Shown piece by piece: positions 1 to 7,016 of a stretch of DNA of 8,211 nucleotides. Positions within the stretch are counted from its first letter, which is position 1. Each line of letters opens with the position of its first letter. Under the pieces are notes generated by a model that saw nothing but the letters and a program-made list of their open reading frames with translations, had not been told where the DNA came from and searched no databases. The translations under genes were made by a program, and so were the position numbers. This DNA comes from Gammaproteobacteria bacterium. Its GTDB lineage: Bacteria; Pseudomonadota; Gammaproteobacteria; J044. The stretch spans positions 1 through 8,211 of the forward strand of contig JALWNJ010000022.1 of NCBI GenBank assembly GCA_026995955.1, in the 5' to 3' direction.

Positions 1-222
1 CTGCCCTGCCTGGCCGTGGTCGATCCCTGGCGCGGGCGCTACCGCGTGCGCTTCGGGGCGCCGCTGCCGGACTTCCCTGCGGGCGACCCGGTCGCGGACG
101 CCACGCGCATGAACCGGGCCATCGAGGCCCTCATCGCCCCCGACCCGGCACAGTACATGTGGGTGTACAAGCTGTTCCGTACCCGCCCGCCCGGCGAGGC
201 CGACCCCTACTCGAAGGCGTAG
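1..222 (+). CDS. Lipid A (LpxL/HtrB-type) lysophospholipid acyltransferase, C-terminal end only
   Basis: The reading frame is open from the first base and ends at TAG 220-222, leaving 73 residues of a protein whose start lies left of the window. The tail reads PAQYMWVYKLFRTRPPGE. This matches the conserved end of the LpxL/LpxM/LpxP family (compare QYxWxHRRFKTRPxG), inner-membrane enzymes that add a secondary acyl chain to lipid A precursors on the cytoplasmic face. The preceding segment, roughly residues 5-35, fits the family's final strand and helix (VDPWRGRYRVRFGAPLPDF, then DATRMNRAIEALIAPDP). The catalytic HX4D motif would be upstream and cannot be checked, so I cannot say which paralog this is and give no symbol. 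The usual His/Arg after QYxW is replaced by Tyr-Lys, a mild variation. Its last 16 bases overlap the 3' end of the opposing cupin gene. Confidence 0.8.
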   Translation: MPCLAVVDPWRGRYRVRFGAPLPDFPAGDPVADATRMNRAIEALIAPDPAQYMWVYKLFRTRPPGEADPYSKA

Positions 223-485
223 TGCTTGCGCACCGGCTGGCGGATGTCCCAGGTGCAGGACAGGCCGGCAGGGAATCGCACCAGATCGCCGGCGCGGATG
301 CGTACCGGTTCGCCCCCTTCGGGCGTGACCTCCACCTCGCCCTCGAGCAGGTAGCAGACCTCGGTGCTGTCGTAGGTCCAGGGGAACCGGGACACCTCCT
401 TCTCCCAGATCGGCCAGTCGCGCACGCCGCGGCGGGCCAGCTCGTCCTCATCCGGGTCGTGGATGATCTCGATGGCTTCGCTCAT
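207..485 (-). CDS. Small single-domain cupin (DUF861/Cupin_3-like) protein
   Basis: A 92-residue protein starting at ATG 485-483 (MSEAIEIIHD) and ending at TAG 209-207. An AGGA about five bases upstream is a modest ribosome binding site. The open frame continues far upstream through hrpA, but that part is antisense; this ATG is chosen because the cupin homology starts just after it. The body is one small beta-barrel: TEVCYLLEGEVEVTPEGG (residues 41-58), then RIRAGDLVRFPAGLSCTWDI (62-81), the two cupin motifs with their GD and PAG turns. The pattern matches DUF861 proteins such as the ureidoglycine aminohydrolase/EutQ-like group. The classical HxH metal ligands of motif 1 are absent; the only histidines are His9 and His88. 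Glu42, Glu49, Cys44 and Cys77 are the polar candidates. Substrate and function are unknown. The gene is divergent from hrpA across about 100 bp and convergent with the acyltransferase gene. Confidence 0.88.
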   Translation of the reverse strand: MSEAIEIIHDPDEDELARRGVRDWPIWEKEVSRFPWTYDSTEVCYLLEGEVEVTPEGGEPVRIRAGDLVRFPAGLSCTWDIRQPVRKHYAFE

Positions 486-587
486 GTCGATCCTGCCTGC
501 GGATTTGCCCGCGCAATAGCTTACCAGCCCAGGGCCAAAAGCACAGGATTTGCCGCCCGTGGCAACGGCTGAAACAATGTGCGCCCC

Positions 588-3500
588 ATGAGCGATGCCC
601 GAACCCAGCTGGATGCCCTGAGGCTGCGCCTCGACGAAACGACGCTGAGCGATGCCCCTGCCCTGCGCCGCCGCCTGGCAGGCATCGAGCGCCGCCTGCG
701 ACGGGGCCAGCCGATCGACCGCGGCCTGCCGCGCCTGGCACGCGACATCGAACGCTCGGCCGCCCGGGTGGCCCGCCGCCGCGCGCTCTGCGCCCGCATC
801 GAATATCCGCCCGAACTGCCGGTCAGCCGCGAGCGCGAATCGTTGCTTAGCGCCCTGGCCGAACACCAGGTGGTCATCGTCTGCGGCGAGACCGGCTCCG
901 GCAAGACCACCCAGCTGCCCAAGCTGCTGCTGGAACTCGGCTATGGCAGCCGCGGCCGCATCGGCCACACCCAGCCACGGCGCATCGCCGCGCGCACGGT
1001 GGCCACGCGGCTGGCCGAGGAGCTTGGCACCCCCATCGGCGAGGGCGTCGGCTGGAAGGTGCGCTTCAGCGACCGGCTGCGGCCCGAGAGCCGCATCAAG
1101 CTGATGACCGACGGCATCCTGCTGGCCGAGATCCAGTCCGACCCGGAGCTGCGCGAATACGATGCCCTGATCATCGACGAGGCCCACGAGCGCAGTCTCA
1201 ACATCGACTTCCTGCTCGGCTACCTCAAGCGCCTGCTGCCGCGCCGCCCCAAGCTGAAGCTGGTCATCACCTCCGCCACCATCGACCCGGAGCGCTTCTC
1301 GCACCATTTCGGCGAGGCCCCGATCGTCCGCGTCAGCGGCCGCGGTCACCCGGTCGAGATCCGCTACCGGCCGCTGGCCGCCGCGGACGAGGACAGCCGC
1401 GACCGCAGCCTGCTGGAGGCACTGGTCGAGGCCGTCGACGAACTGGCCGCCGAGGGCCCGGGCGACGTGCTGGTGTTCCTCCCTGGCGAGCGCGAGATCC
1501 GCGAGGCCGCCGAGGCGCTGCGCAAGCACCACCCGCCGCATACCGAGATCCTGCCGCTCTACGCTCGCCTGTCGGCGGCCGAGCAGCAGCGCGTGTTCGC
1601 CCCGCACCGGGGCCGGCGCATCGTGCTCGCCACCAATGTCGCCGAGACCTCGCTCACCGTGCCCGGCATCCGTTTTGTGGTCGATTCCGGCCTGGCCCGG
1701 GTGTCGCGCTACTCCTGGCGCGCCAAGGTGCAGCGCCTGCACATCGAGCCCATCGCGCAGGACGCCGCCGACCAGCGTGCCGGTCGCTGCGGCCGGCTGG
1801 GGCCCGGCATCTGCATCCGTCTCTATTCCGAAGAGGACTACCGCAACCGGCCGCGCCATGCCGACCCCGAGATCCTGCGCACCAACCTGGCCAGCGTCAT
1901 CCTGCAGATGGCCCACCTGGGGCTCGGCGACCCGGCCGACTTCCCCTTCATCGACCCGCCCGATCCGCGCCTGATCCGCGACGGCTGGCGCCTGCTGCAC
2001 GAGCTGGGGGCCGCCGACCGCGAGCAGCGCATCACCGACATCGGCCACCGGCTGGCCGCCATCCCCCTGGACCCCCGGCTCTCGCGCATGCTGCTCGAGG
2101 CCGAGCGCCTCGGGGCACTCGCCGAGGTACTGGTCATCGCCACCGGTCTGGCGGTACAGGATCCGCGCGAGCGCCCGCAGGAAAGCCGCCAGGCCGCCGA
2201 CGCCGCCCACGCACAGTGGATGGTGCCCGATTCCGACTTCCTGACGCGGTTGCGCCTGTGGCAGGACTGGCAGGAGGCCGAGCGGCAGCGCTCCGGCAAC
2301 CAGCTGCGCAAGTGGTGCCGGCAGCACTTCCTGTCCTGGCTGCGGATGCGCGAGTGGCAGGCCTTGCATCGGCAGATCCGCGGCCTGCTGCTGGAACGCG
2401 GTCATCACGAGAACAGCGAGCCGTCCGAGCCGGACGCCATCCACCAGGCCCTGCTCGCCGGCCTGCTCGACCACATCGGCCAGTGGGACGAGCGCGGCTA
2501 CTACCAGGGCGTGCGCCAGCGCCGTTTCACCCTGCATCCCGCCTCCGCGCTGGCGCGACGCCATCCCAAGTGGGTCATGGCCGGCCTGCTGCTGGACACC
2601 GGGCGCCTGCGGGCGCTGGAGGTGGCCCGCATCCAGCCGGCCTGGATCGAGCGGCTTGCCGGCCATCTGCTGCGGCGCAGCCACGGCGAGCCACGCTGGG
2701 ACGAACGCCGCGGCCAGGTGGTGGCGCGCGAACGGCTTACTCTGCACGGGCTGGTGATCCACCCGGGCAGGCGCGTGGACTACGGCCGCATCGACCCCGA
2801 GACCGCCCACCGCCTGTTCGTGCTGCATGCCCTGGTGCGCGGCGAATGGCAGACCCGGGCCGAGTGCATCCACCACAACCGCGCCCTGATGGCCGAGGTC
2901 GAGGACCTCGAGGCCCGCAGCCGGCGCCGCGACCTGCTGGTGGACGAGGACAGGCTGCTGCACTTCTACGCCGAGCGCATCCCGCCCGAGATCCATTCCG
3001 GGCCGGCCTTCGAGCGCTGGTACCGCCGTCGCGCCCCCGAGGCGCGCCAGGCGCTGTACCTGAACCGTGAACAGCTGCTGGCCCGCGAGCAGGACCCGCT
3101 GCTCCGCCAGCGTTTCCCGGACAGCCTGCAGCTGGACGGCCTGCGCCTGCCGCTGAGCTACCACTTTGCGCCCGGCACCGAAGACGATGGCGTGACCCTG
3201 CGCCTGCCGCTGGCCCTGCTGCCGCGCATCGAGCCCTGGCGCGCCGACTGGCTGGTGCCCGGGCTGCTGGAAGAGAAGCTGGTGGCCCTGCTGCGGGGCC
3301 TGCCCAAGGCACTGCGGCGCAATTTCGTGCCGGCCCCGGAGTTTGCCCGCGCCTGTGCCGAGTCGCTGGCAGCGGAAGGCCCGCTGCTGCCGGCCTTTGC
3401 CGCCTGTCTGCAGCGGCTCACCGGCCACGAGGTTCCGCCCGATGCCTGGGACGAGAGCCGCCTCGAACCCCACTTGCGGATGCGCATCGAGCTGCTCGAC

Positions 3501-4472
3501 GAAAAGGGGAAGGTGATCGACAGCGGCCGCGACCTGGCGGCGTTACAGGCCCGCTGGCAGGGGCGGATACCCGAACCCGAGGCGCCACGCCTCAAGGCAC
3601 TCGACCTTGGCGGGCTCGACCACTGGCCCGAGGACCTGAGCCTGCCGGAGCAGGTGGAAATCGAACAGGCCGGTCATGTCATGGATGCCTGGCCGGCCCT
3701 GGCGGACGCCGGCTCATCGGTCGAGGTGCGGCTGTGTCACTCGGCGGCGGAGGCAGCGCACACCCATGCCGCCGGAGTCGCGGCGCTGACCCGGCTGCAG
3801 CTGCGGCGCGAACTGCGCGCGTTGCTGCGCGCCTGGCCCGAACTGGACCGGCTGTGCCTGCTGTGGAGCGATGTGGCCCGTTGCGAGGACTTCCGGCAGA
3901 TGCTCGCCCGCGCCCTGATCGAGCGCGCCCGGCCGAAGGGGCCGCTGCCGCGCGATGCCGAAACCTTTGCGGACTGGCTCGACCGTACGCGCCTGGGCCT
4001 GCCCGAGGCGGCCGGTTTCCTGCAGCGGCGCCTGCCGGAACTGCTGCAGCAGCGCCACGACCTGCTGCGTCGCCTCAAGGGCAACCTTCCGCTCAACCGC
4101 ATCGAGGCCGCGGCCGACATCCGAGACCAGCTCGCCCGACTGTTCCCGCCCGACTTCCTGCTGCAGGCCGACGACGACCGCCTGCGCCAGTTCCCGCGCT
4201 ACCTGCGCGCCATCGAACACCGCCTCGAGCGACTGGATCGCGCCCCCGATGCCGACCGCGCCCTGCGCGTGCAGTTGCTGCCCCTGTGGCAGGCCTTCTG
4301 GACGGCCGTGGACAGGGTGCCGGAGCGTCTGCAGGATCCCGAATGGCAGGCCTTCCGCTGGCAGCTCGAGGAACTGCGCGTGTCCCTGTTCGCGCAGCAG
4401 CTCGGCACGCCGCAGCCGGTCTCCGTCGGTCGGCTGGAGACGCAGTGGCGCCAATTGTCCGCTCCTACCTAA
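588..4472 (+). CDS. hrpA: ATP-dependent DEAH-box RNA helicase HrpA
   Basis: A 1294-residue protein, close to the roughly 1300 of E. coli HrpA, and similar to it along its length. Counting from ATG 588, Walker A GETGSGKTT is at 100-108, motif Ib-type TQPRR at 128-132, DEAH at 197-200, SAT at 229-231, TNVAETS at 349-355 and motif VI QRAGRCGR at 396-403; these are the complete SF2 DEAH/RHA motifs. HA2 and OB-fold regions follow (about 440-690), then the long HrpA-specific DUF3418 region to the end. It is a cytoplasmic 3'-5' RNA helicase; E. coli HrpA has been linked to mRNA processing and to rescue of stalled or collided ribosomes. The start is not settled by a ribosome binding site: no good Shine-Dalgarno precedes ATG 588, and an in-frame GTG at 579 would add three residues (MRP). 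ATG 588 is preferred because it gives a family-like N-terminus (MSDARTQLDALRLRL). The stop TAA 4470-4472 lies inside a 13-bp tandem duplication. No obvious terminator follows. Confidence 0.97.
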   Translation: MSDARTQLDALRLRLDETTLSDAPALRRRLAGIERRLRRGQPIDRGLPRLARDIERSAARVARRRALCARIEYPPELPVSRERESLLSALAEHQVVIVCGETGSGKTTQLPKLLLELGYGSRGRIGHTQPRRIAARTVATRLAEELGTPIGEGVGWKVRFSDRLRPESRIKLMTDGILLAEIQSDPELREYDALIIDEAHERSLNIDFLLGYLKRLLPRRPKLKLVITSATIDPERFSHHFGEAPIVRVSGRGHPVEIRYRPLAAADEDSRDRSLLEALVEAVDELAAEGPGDVLVFLPGEREIREAAEALRKHHPPHTEILPLYARLSAAEQQRVFAPHRGRRIVLATNVAETSLTVPGIRFVVDSGLARVSRYSWRAKVQRLHIEPIAQDAADQRAGRCGRLGPGICIRLYSEEDYRNRPRHADPEILRTNLASVILQMAHLGLGDPADFPFIDPPDPRLIRDGWRLLHELGAADREQRITDIGHRLAAIPLDPRLSRMLLEAERLGALAEVLVIATGLAVQDPRERPQESRQAADAAHAQWMVPDSDFLTRLRLWQDWQEAERQRSGNQLRKWCRQHFLSWLRMREWQALHRQIRGLLLERGHHENSEPSEPDAIHQALLAGLLDHIGQWDERGYYQGVRQRRFTLHPASALARRHPKWVMAGLLLDTGRLRALEVARIQPAWIERLAGHLLRRSHGEPRWDERRGQVVARERLTLHGLVIHPGRRVDYGRIDPETAHRLFVLHALVRGEWQTRAECIHHNRALMAEVEDLEARSRRRDLLVDEDRLLHFYAERIPPEIHSGPAFERWYRRRAPEARQALYLNREQLLAREQDPLLRQRFPDSLQLDGLRLPLSYHFAPGTEDDGVTLRLPLALLPRIEPWRADWLVPGLLEEKLVALLRGLPKALRRNFVPAPEFARACAESLAAEGPLLPAFAACLQRLTGHEVPPDAWDESRLEPHLRMRIELLDEKGKVIDSGRDLAALQARWQGRIPEPEAPRLKALDLGGLDHWPEDLSLPEQVEIEQAGHVMDAWPALADAGSSVEVRLCHSAAEAAHTHAAGVAALTRLQLRRELRALLRAWPELDRLCLLWSDVARCEDFRQMLARALIERARPKGPLPRDAETFADWLDRTRLGLPEAAGFLQRRLPELLQQRHDLLRRLKGNLPLNRIEAAADIRDQLARLFPPDFLLQADDDRLRQFPRYLRAIEHRLERLDRAPDADRALRVQLLPLWQAFWTAVDRVPERLQDPEWQAFRWQLEELRVSLFAQQLGTPQPVSVGRLETQWRQLSAPT

Positions 4473-4487
4473 GTCTCCTACCTAAGT
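4462..4487. repeat. Perfect 13-bp tandem duplication over the hrpA stop codon
   Basis: CTCCTACCTAAGT occurs at 4462-4474 and again, with no mismatch and no gap, at 4475-4487. The first copy contains the last two sense codons of hrpA and its TAA stop (4470-4472). The second copy puts another TAA at 4483-4485, in a different frame because 13 is not a multiple of three. The exact match suggests a recent slippage-type duplication or a short sequence under constraint. It does not alter the HrpA protein if the first copy is the original stop. Confidence 0.9.
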
Positions 4488-4571
4488 ACAATGCGCAGCC
4501 ACACCATTGCACATTATCCTGCAAACGGACAGAATCCCCCCATAACAACGAACAATGTCAGAGGACAAGAC

Positions 4572-5390
4572 ATGAAACAAAAAATTATTACCACCATGCT
4601 GGCGACACTGTCGGTTCTGCTCCTGTGGCTTCCTGCCCATGGTTCGGAGAACGATGAATATCCGAACCGGGCCCTCTATCCCGATGTCAAGATCATCACG
4701 ACCGATGCGCTTTACCAAAACCTCGACAAATCCATCATTGTCGATGTGCGCTCCCGCTACGAATACGACACCCTGCACATCAAGGGCGCCCACAACATTC
4801 CGCTCAACAGTCCCCAGTTCGTCGAGGAAATCCGCAAGCTCGCGGCCGAACATCCCGACAGGCAGATCGTCTTCTATTGCAACGGGAAGACCTGCCGCAA
4901 GTCGTACAAGGCAGCCCGGCGGGCCCGGAAATACGATGTCGACAATGTGCTCGCCTACGATGCCGGGATCTTCGACTGGGCCCGCGCGCATCCCGATCAG
5001 GCCGTCCTGCTGGGGAAGAGCCCCGTGCCTGCCGACCGGCTGATCTCCAAGGAGACCTTCAAGAAACATCTGCTGGAACCCGAGGCCTTCCTCGAGAAGG
5101 CCCACCAGCCCGGCGCGATCGTCATCGACATCCGTGACATTCGCCAACGCGAGGGCATCAGCCTGCTGCCGCCCGGCCAGGAGCAGCGCGAACCCCTGGA
5201 CAACGAGGCACTGCGCAAGCATGTCGAACGAGCCCAAAAGGAAAACCGGCCGCTGCTCATCTACGATGCCGTCGGCAAGCAGGTGCGCTGGCTGCAGTAC
5301 TTCCTGGAACAGGAGGGCGTGAAGGACTACTGGTTCATGCAGGGCGGCATCAAGGCCTATCTGGATGGCCTGCAATCCACCTACCGCTGA
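4572..5390 (+). CDS. Exported tandem-rhodanese protein; N-terminal domain active-type, C-terminal domain lacks the cysteine
   Basis: A 272-residue protein. ATG 4572 is chosen because GAGGA (4561-4565) lies six bases before it and because it opens a clean Sec signal peptide: MKQK, a hydrophobic core to about residue 20, and a likely cut after PAHG (24/25). The in-frame ATG at 4491 would bury this signal behind 27 residues. Domain 1 (about 38-140) has the VDVRSRYEYDTLHIKGAHNIP start and the active loop C103-N-G-K-T-C108-R109 after a beta strand, so Cys103 is the expected persulfide-carrying residue. Domain 2 (about 158-268) repeats the layout, with VIDIRD at 184-189 and the typical rhodanese end YWFMQGGIKAY, but its loop reads YDAVGKQVR (231-239) with no cysteine; Cys103 and Cys108 are the only cysteines in the protein. 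Rhodaneses move sulfane sulfur between donors and thiophilic acceptors. A periplasmic sulfur-transfer role is inferred; donor and acceptor are unknown. The gene lies 99 bp after hrpA, and its first codons are unusually AT-rich for this region. Confidence 0.9.
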   Translation: MKQKIITTMLATLSVLLLWLPAHGSENDEYPNRALYPDVKIITTDALYQNLDKSIIVDVRSRYEYDTLHIKGAHNIPLNSPQFVEEIRKLAAEHPDRQIVFYCNGKTCRKSYKAARRARKYDVDNVLAYDAGIFDWARAHPDQAVLLGKSPVPADRLISKETFKKHLLEPEAFLEKAHQPGAIVIDIRDIRQREGISLLPPGQEQREPLDNEALRKHVERAQKENRPLLIYDAVGKQVRWLQYFLEQEGVKDYWFMQGGIKAYLDGLQSTYR

Positions 5391-5425
5391 GTCAGATCGA
5401 TTACGGCAGCAAATGCACTGGCTAC

Positions 5426-5454
5426 TTGCCCGGTCAACCTCATGACGACATAAT
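5426..5454 (+). promoter_or_regulatory. Candidate sigma70-type promoter for the PhnD-like gene
   Basis: TTGCCC (5426-5431, 4 of 6 to TTGACA) is separated by exactly 17 bp from CATAAT (5449-5454, 5 of 6 to TATAAT). It sits in the 120-bp gap after the rhodanese stop and would start a transcript near 5461, giving a leader of about 50 nt before ATG 5511. If real, the binding protein can be made independently of the rhodanese gene. Found by eye only. Confidence 0.45.
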
Positions 5455-5465
5455 CGTTCAAAAGA

Positions 5466-5479
5466 CCCGCCACAGCGGG
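5466..5479 (+). other. Small hairpin in the leader of the PhnD-like gene
   Basis: CCCGC (5466-5470), loop CACA (5471-5474) and GCGGG (5475-5479) form a 5-bp all-GC stem with a tetraloop. No T-run follows, so it is a poor intrinsic terminator. It lies about 18 nt upstream of the GGAG ribosome binding site at 5498-5501. It could stabilise the leader or the 3' end of an upstream transcript, or be chance in GC-rich DNA. Confidence 0.3.
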
Positions 5480-5510
5480 CAGGAACCACTGTCAAACGGA
5501 GCCACACACC

Positions 5511-6329
5511 ATGGAACAGCACACCCCCAAAGGACTTCTCCGGCGCAGAACACGCCTGCTCTTCCTGCTGGGCCTCCTGCTTCTACCGGGACTGCTGCAG
5601 GCAGGCACCATCCGCTTCATCGTCCAGCCGATCCAGGACCGCGCCACCACCCTCGAGCATTACCGCCCGCTGGCCGACTACCTGTCCCGCGCCACCGGCG
5701 AGCAGGTGAAACTGGAGGCCGCCATCAACTTCCTCACCTACTGGCAAGGAATCCGCAAGGGAAAATACGACCTCGTGCTGGATGCCGCCCACTTCACCGA
5801 CTACCGGATGGAAAAGCTGGGCTACCTCCCGCTGGCCAAGGTACCGGGCACGGTGAGCTACAGTCTGGTGACCCATCCCGACACCCTGATCTTCGAACCC
5901 GAGGAGCTGATCGGCAAGAAGGTCGCCACCCCCGGCGCGCCCAGTCTGGGCTCGCTGCGCTTGCAGGCCCTGTTCCCCAACCCCATCCGCCAGCCGCAGA
6001 TCATCGAGGTGCCGAATGCCGCCGAGGCACTGCGTCGGGTAGAGAACGGCGAAGTCACCGCGGCCATCGTACCCACGCCGCTGCTGGCGGCCCATCCCGA
6101 CCTCAATGTGGTGCTCACCACCGACCCCGCGCCGCATGTGACCTTTTCGGCCTCGCCCCGGCTCGACCCGGCAGTGCGCGAGAAACTGCGCAAGGCACTG
6201 CTGGCGCTGGGTACCACAAAAGAAGGCAAACGGGTGCTCCAGGCCATCAACTTCCCCGGTATCGAGCCGGCCGATCCCAAGCGCTACCAGGGCTACGAAA
6301 AACTCCTGAGCCAGACCTGGGGCTACTGA
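5511..6329 (+). CDS. PhnD-like periplasmic solute-binding protein, orphan (no transporter genes adjacent)
   Basis: A 272-residue protein with GGAG (5498-5501) nine bases before ATG 5511. The N-terminus is a strong Sec signal: a basic stretch RRRTR (11-15), a leucine-rich core and a likely cut after LLQA (31/32). There is no lipobox, and the protein contains no cysteine, so it is predicted soluble and periplasmic. The mature part follows the phosphate/phosphite/phosphonate-binding fold (PF12974): TIRFIVQPIQDRATTLEHYRPLADYLSRATG (33-63), then KGKYDLVLDAAHFTDYRMEKLGY (83-105), LIGKKVATPGAPSLGS (133-148) and a GEVTAAIVPTPLL hinge region (180-192). PhnD relatives bind phosphonates or phosphite for ABC import, but the same fold serves as a sensor input for other oxyanions (AioX arsenite, TtrS tetrathionate). 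No permease or ATPase gene lies within the window, so a sensory or auxiliary role is as likely as transport. The ligand is not predictable from sequence. The neighbouring upstream gene encodes an exported rhodanese on the same strand. Confidence 0.87.
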   Translation: MEQHTPKGLLRRRTRLLFLLGLLLLPGLLQAGTIRFIVQPIQDRATTLEHYRPLADYLSRATGEQVKLEAAINFLTYWQGIRKGKYDLVLDAAHFTDYRMEKLGYLPLAKVPGTVSYSLVTHPDTLIFEPEELIGKKVATPGAPSLGSLRLQALFPNPIRQPQIIEVPNAAEALRRVENGEVTAAIVPTPLLAAHPDLNVVLTTDPAPHVTFSASPRLDPAVREKLRKALLALGTTKEGKRVLQAINFPGIEPADPKRYQGYEKLLSQTWGY

Positions 6330-6347
6330 GCAGGGGCGACTCGGGCC

Positions 6348-6356
6348 TGCTATAAG
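6348..6356 (+). promoter_or_regulatory. Extended -10 element before the GST-like gene
   Basis: TGCTATAAG fits the TGnTATAAT extended -10 pattern with one mismatch. The bases about 17 bp upstream (around 6328-6333, GAGCAG) do not resemble a -35, which extended -10 promoters can tolerate. It would start a leader of roughly 25 nt, ending in the strong ribosome binding site GAGGAG (6374-6379), six bases before ATG 6386. Visual match only. Confidence 0.45.
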
Positions 6357-6385
6357 AGGGAAGGGAATCCTGCGAGGAGCTGGCC

Positions 6386-7012
6386 ATGGAACTGTTCGTG
6401 CGTCCCGGCTGCGCACTGTCACATACCGTCCGCCTCGCCCTCCGGCTCAAGGGGCTGGACTACGAAGTGCATGAAATCGGCGATTTGCCTCACCTCGTCT
6501 CGCCCCGACTGCCCTTCCACGAGGTGCTGGCCGAGACCCGCACCACACCGGTACTGCACGACCTGCACCGCTGCTACATCCAGTCGCATGCCATCACCGA
6601 GTATCTCGACGAGCAGTACCCCGACCCGGTGCTGCTGGTGGGCACCGCCCGCGACCGGGTGCAGGCACGCAGCCTGATCGAGGTCATCACCACCGGCATC
6701 CTGCCCCTGATCGACGATGGCATTGACGCCGTGCCGACCCCCTGGCCCGCGGACCGGGCCATGAATTGGCGCCGGCACTGGCTGGAACGGGGCTGCCGGG
6801 TCATCGAGTCGATGCTGGGCGACAATCCCGCGCGTGGTCGCTTCTCGCACGGAGACAGCCCGACGCTGGGCGACTGTTATCTGGCCCCGCTGGTGTGGGC
6901 CGCGGAGCGATACGGGCTGGATCTGGCGCCATTCCCCACCATCCGCGCCGTGCAGGACGCCTGCATGGCGTTGCCGGAGTTTGCCGAGGTAGCCCTGGAG
7001 GTGGATGCCTGA
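6386..7012 (+). CDS. Glutathione S-transferase family protein (zeta/maleylacetoacetate isomerase-like)
   Basis: A 208-residue protein of normal GST length, with GAGGAG six bases before its ATG. The N-terminal thioredoxin-like domain (1 to about 80) shows PGCALSHTVRLALRLKGLDYEV (7-28), the cis-proline motif TTPVL (53-57) and Q66-S67, the pair that normally holds the glutathione gamma-glutamyl group, followed by AITEYLDEQYPD. The helical C-terminal domain has the N-capping box T160-x-x-D163 and YLAPLVWAAERYGLDLAPFPTI (165-186), which closely resembles the zeta class (MaiA/GSTZ). The zeta active motif SSCxxRVR is not kept: the aligned segment is CALSHTVR, so Cys9 or Ser12 would have to act. It is presumably cytosolic and glutathione-dependent; the substrate is unknown, and tyrosine catabolism genes that would support a MaiA role are not present here. 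It seems to be transcribed alone. Confidence 0.88.
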   Translation: MELFVRPGCALSHTVRLALRLKGLDYEVHEIGDLPHLVSPRLPFHEVLAETRTTPVLHDLHRCYIQSHAITEYLDEQYPDPVLLVGTARDRVQARSLIEVITTGILPLIDDGIDAVPTPWPADRAMNWRRHWLERGCRVIESMLGDNPARGRFSHGDSPTLGDCYLAPLVWAAERYGLDLAPFPTIRAVQDACMALPEFAEVALEVDA

Positions 7013-7016
7013 GAAC

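Noticed and set aside
486..587. Divergent promoters for the cupin gene and hrpA
   Set aside because: I found no -35/-10 pair with acceptable spacing on either strand. The only match for hrpA (TTGCCG 550, AACAAT 573) would put the -10 nine bases from the start codon.
486..3473. Very long minus-strand open frame antisense to hrpA, continuous with the cupin frame
   Set aside because: It is the mirror of hrpA codons in GC-rich DNA. The translation is Gln/Ala/Gly-rich with no recognisable domain until the cupin start at 485, while the plus strand encodes a complete HrpA.
4455..4492. Possible promoter TTGTCC (4455) with TACAAT (4487) for the rhodanese gene
   Set aside because: The spacing is 26 bp, too long for a sigma70 promoter. 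TACAAT has no acceptable -35 at 16-18 bp, so no promoter is called for this gene.
4491..4571. Upstream in-frame ATG (4491) as start of the rhodanese gene
   Set aside because: It has no ribosome binding site and would place 27 polar residues before a clear Sec signal peptide. ATG 4572 has GAGGA at the right distance.
5444..5460. Dyad TGACGA/TCGTTCA overlapping the -10 of the PhnD-like gene, as an operator
   Set aside because: The symmetry needs a one-base gap and only four to five bases pair exactly; this is within chance expectation.
5426..6355. Long plus-strand open frame overlapping the PhnD-like gene in another frame
   Set aside because: Pro/Arg/Gly/Ala-rich frame shadow of the real gene, with no signal peptide or domain.
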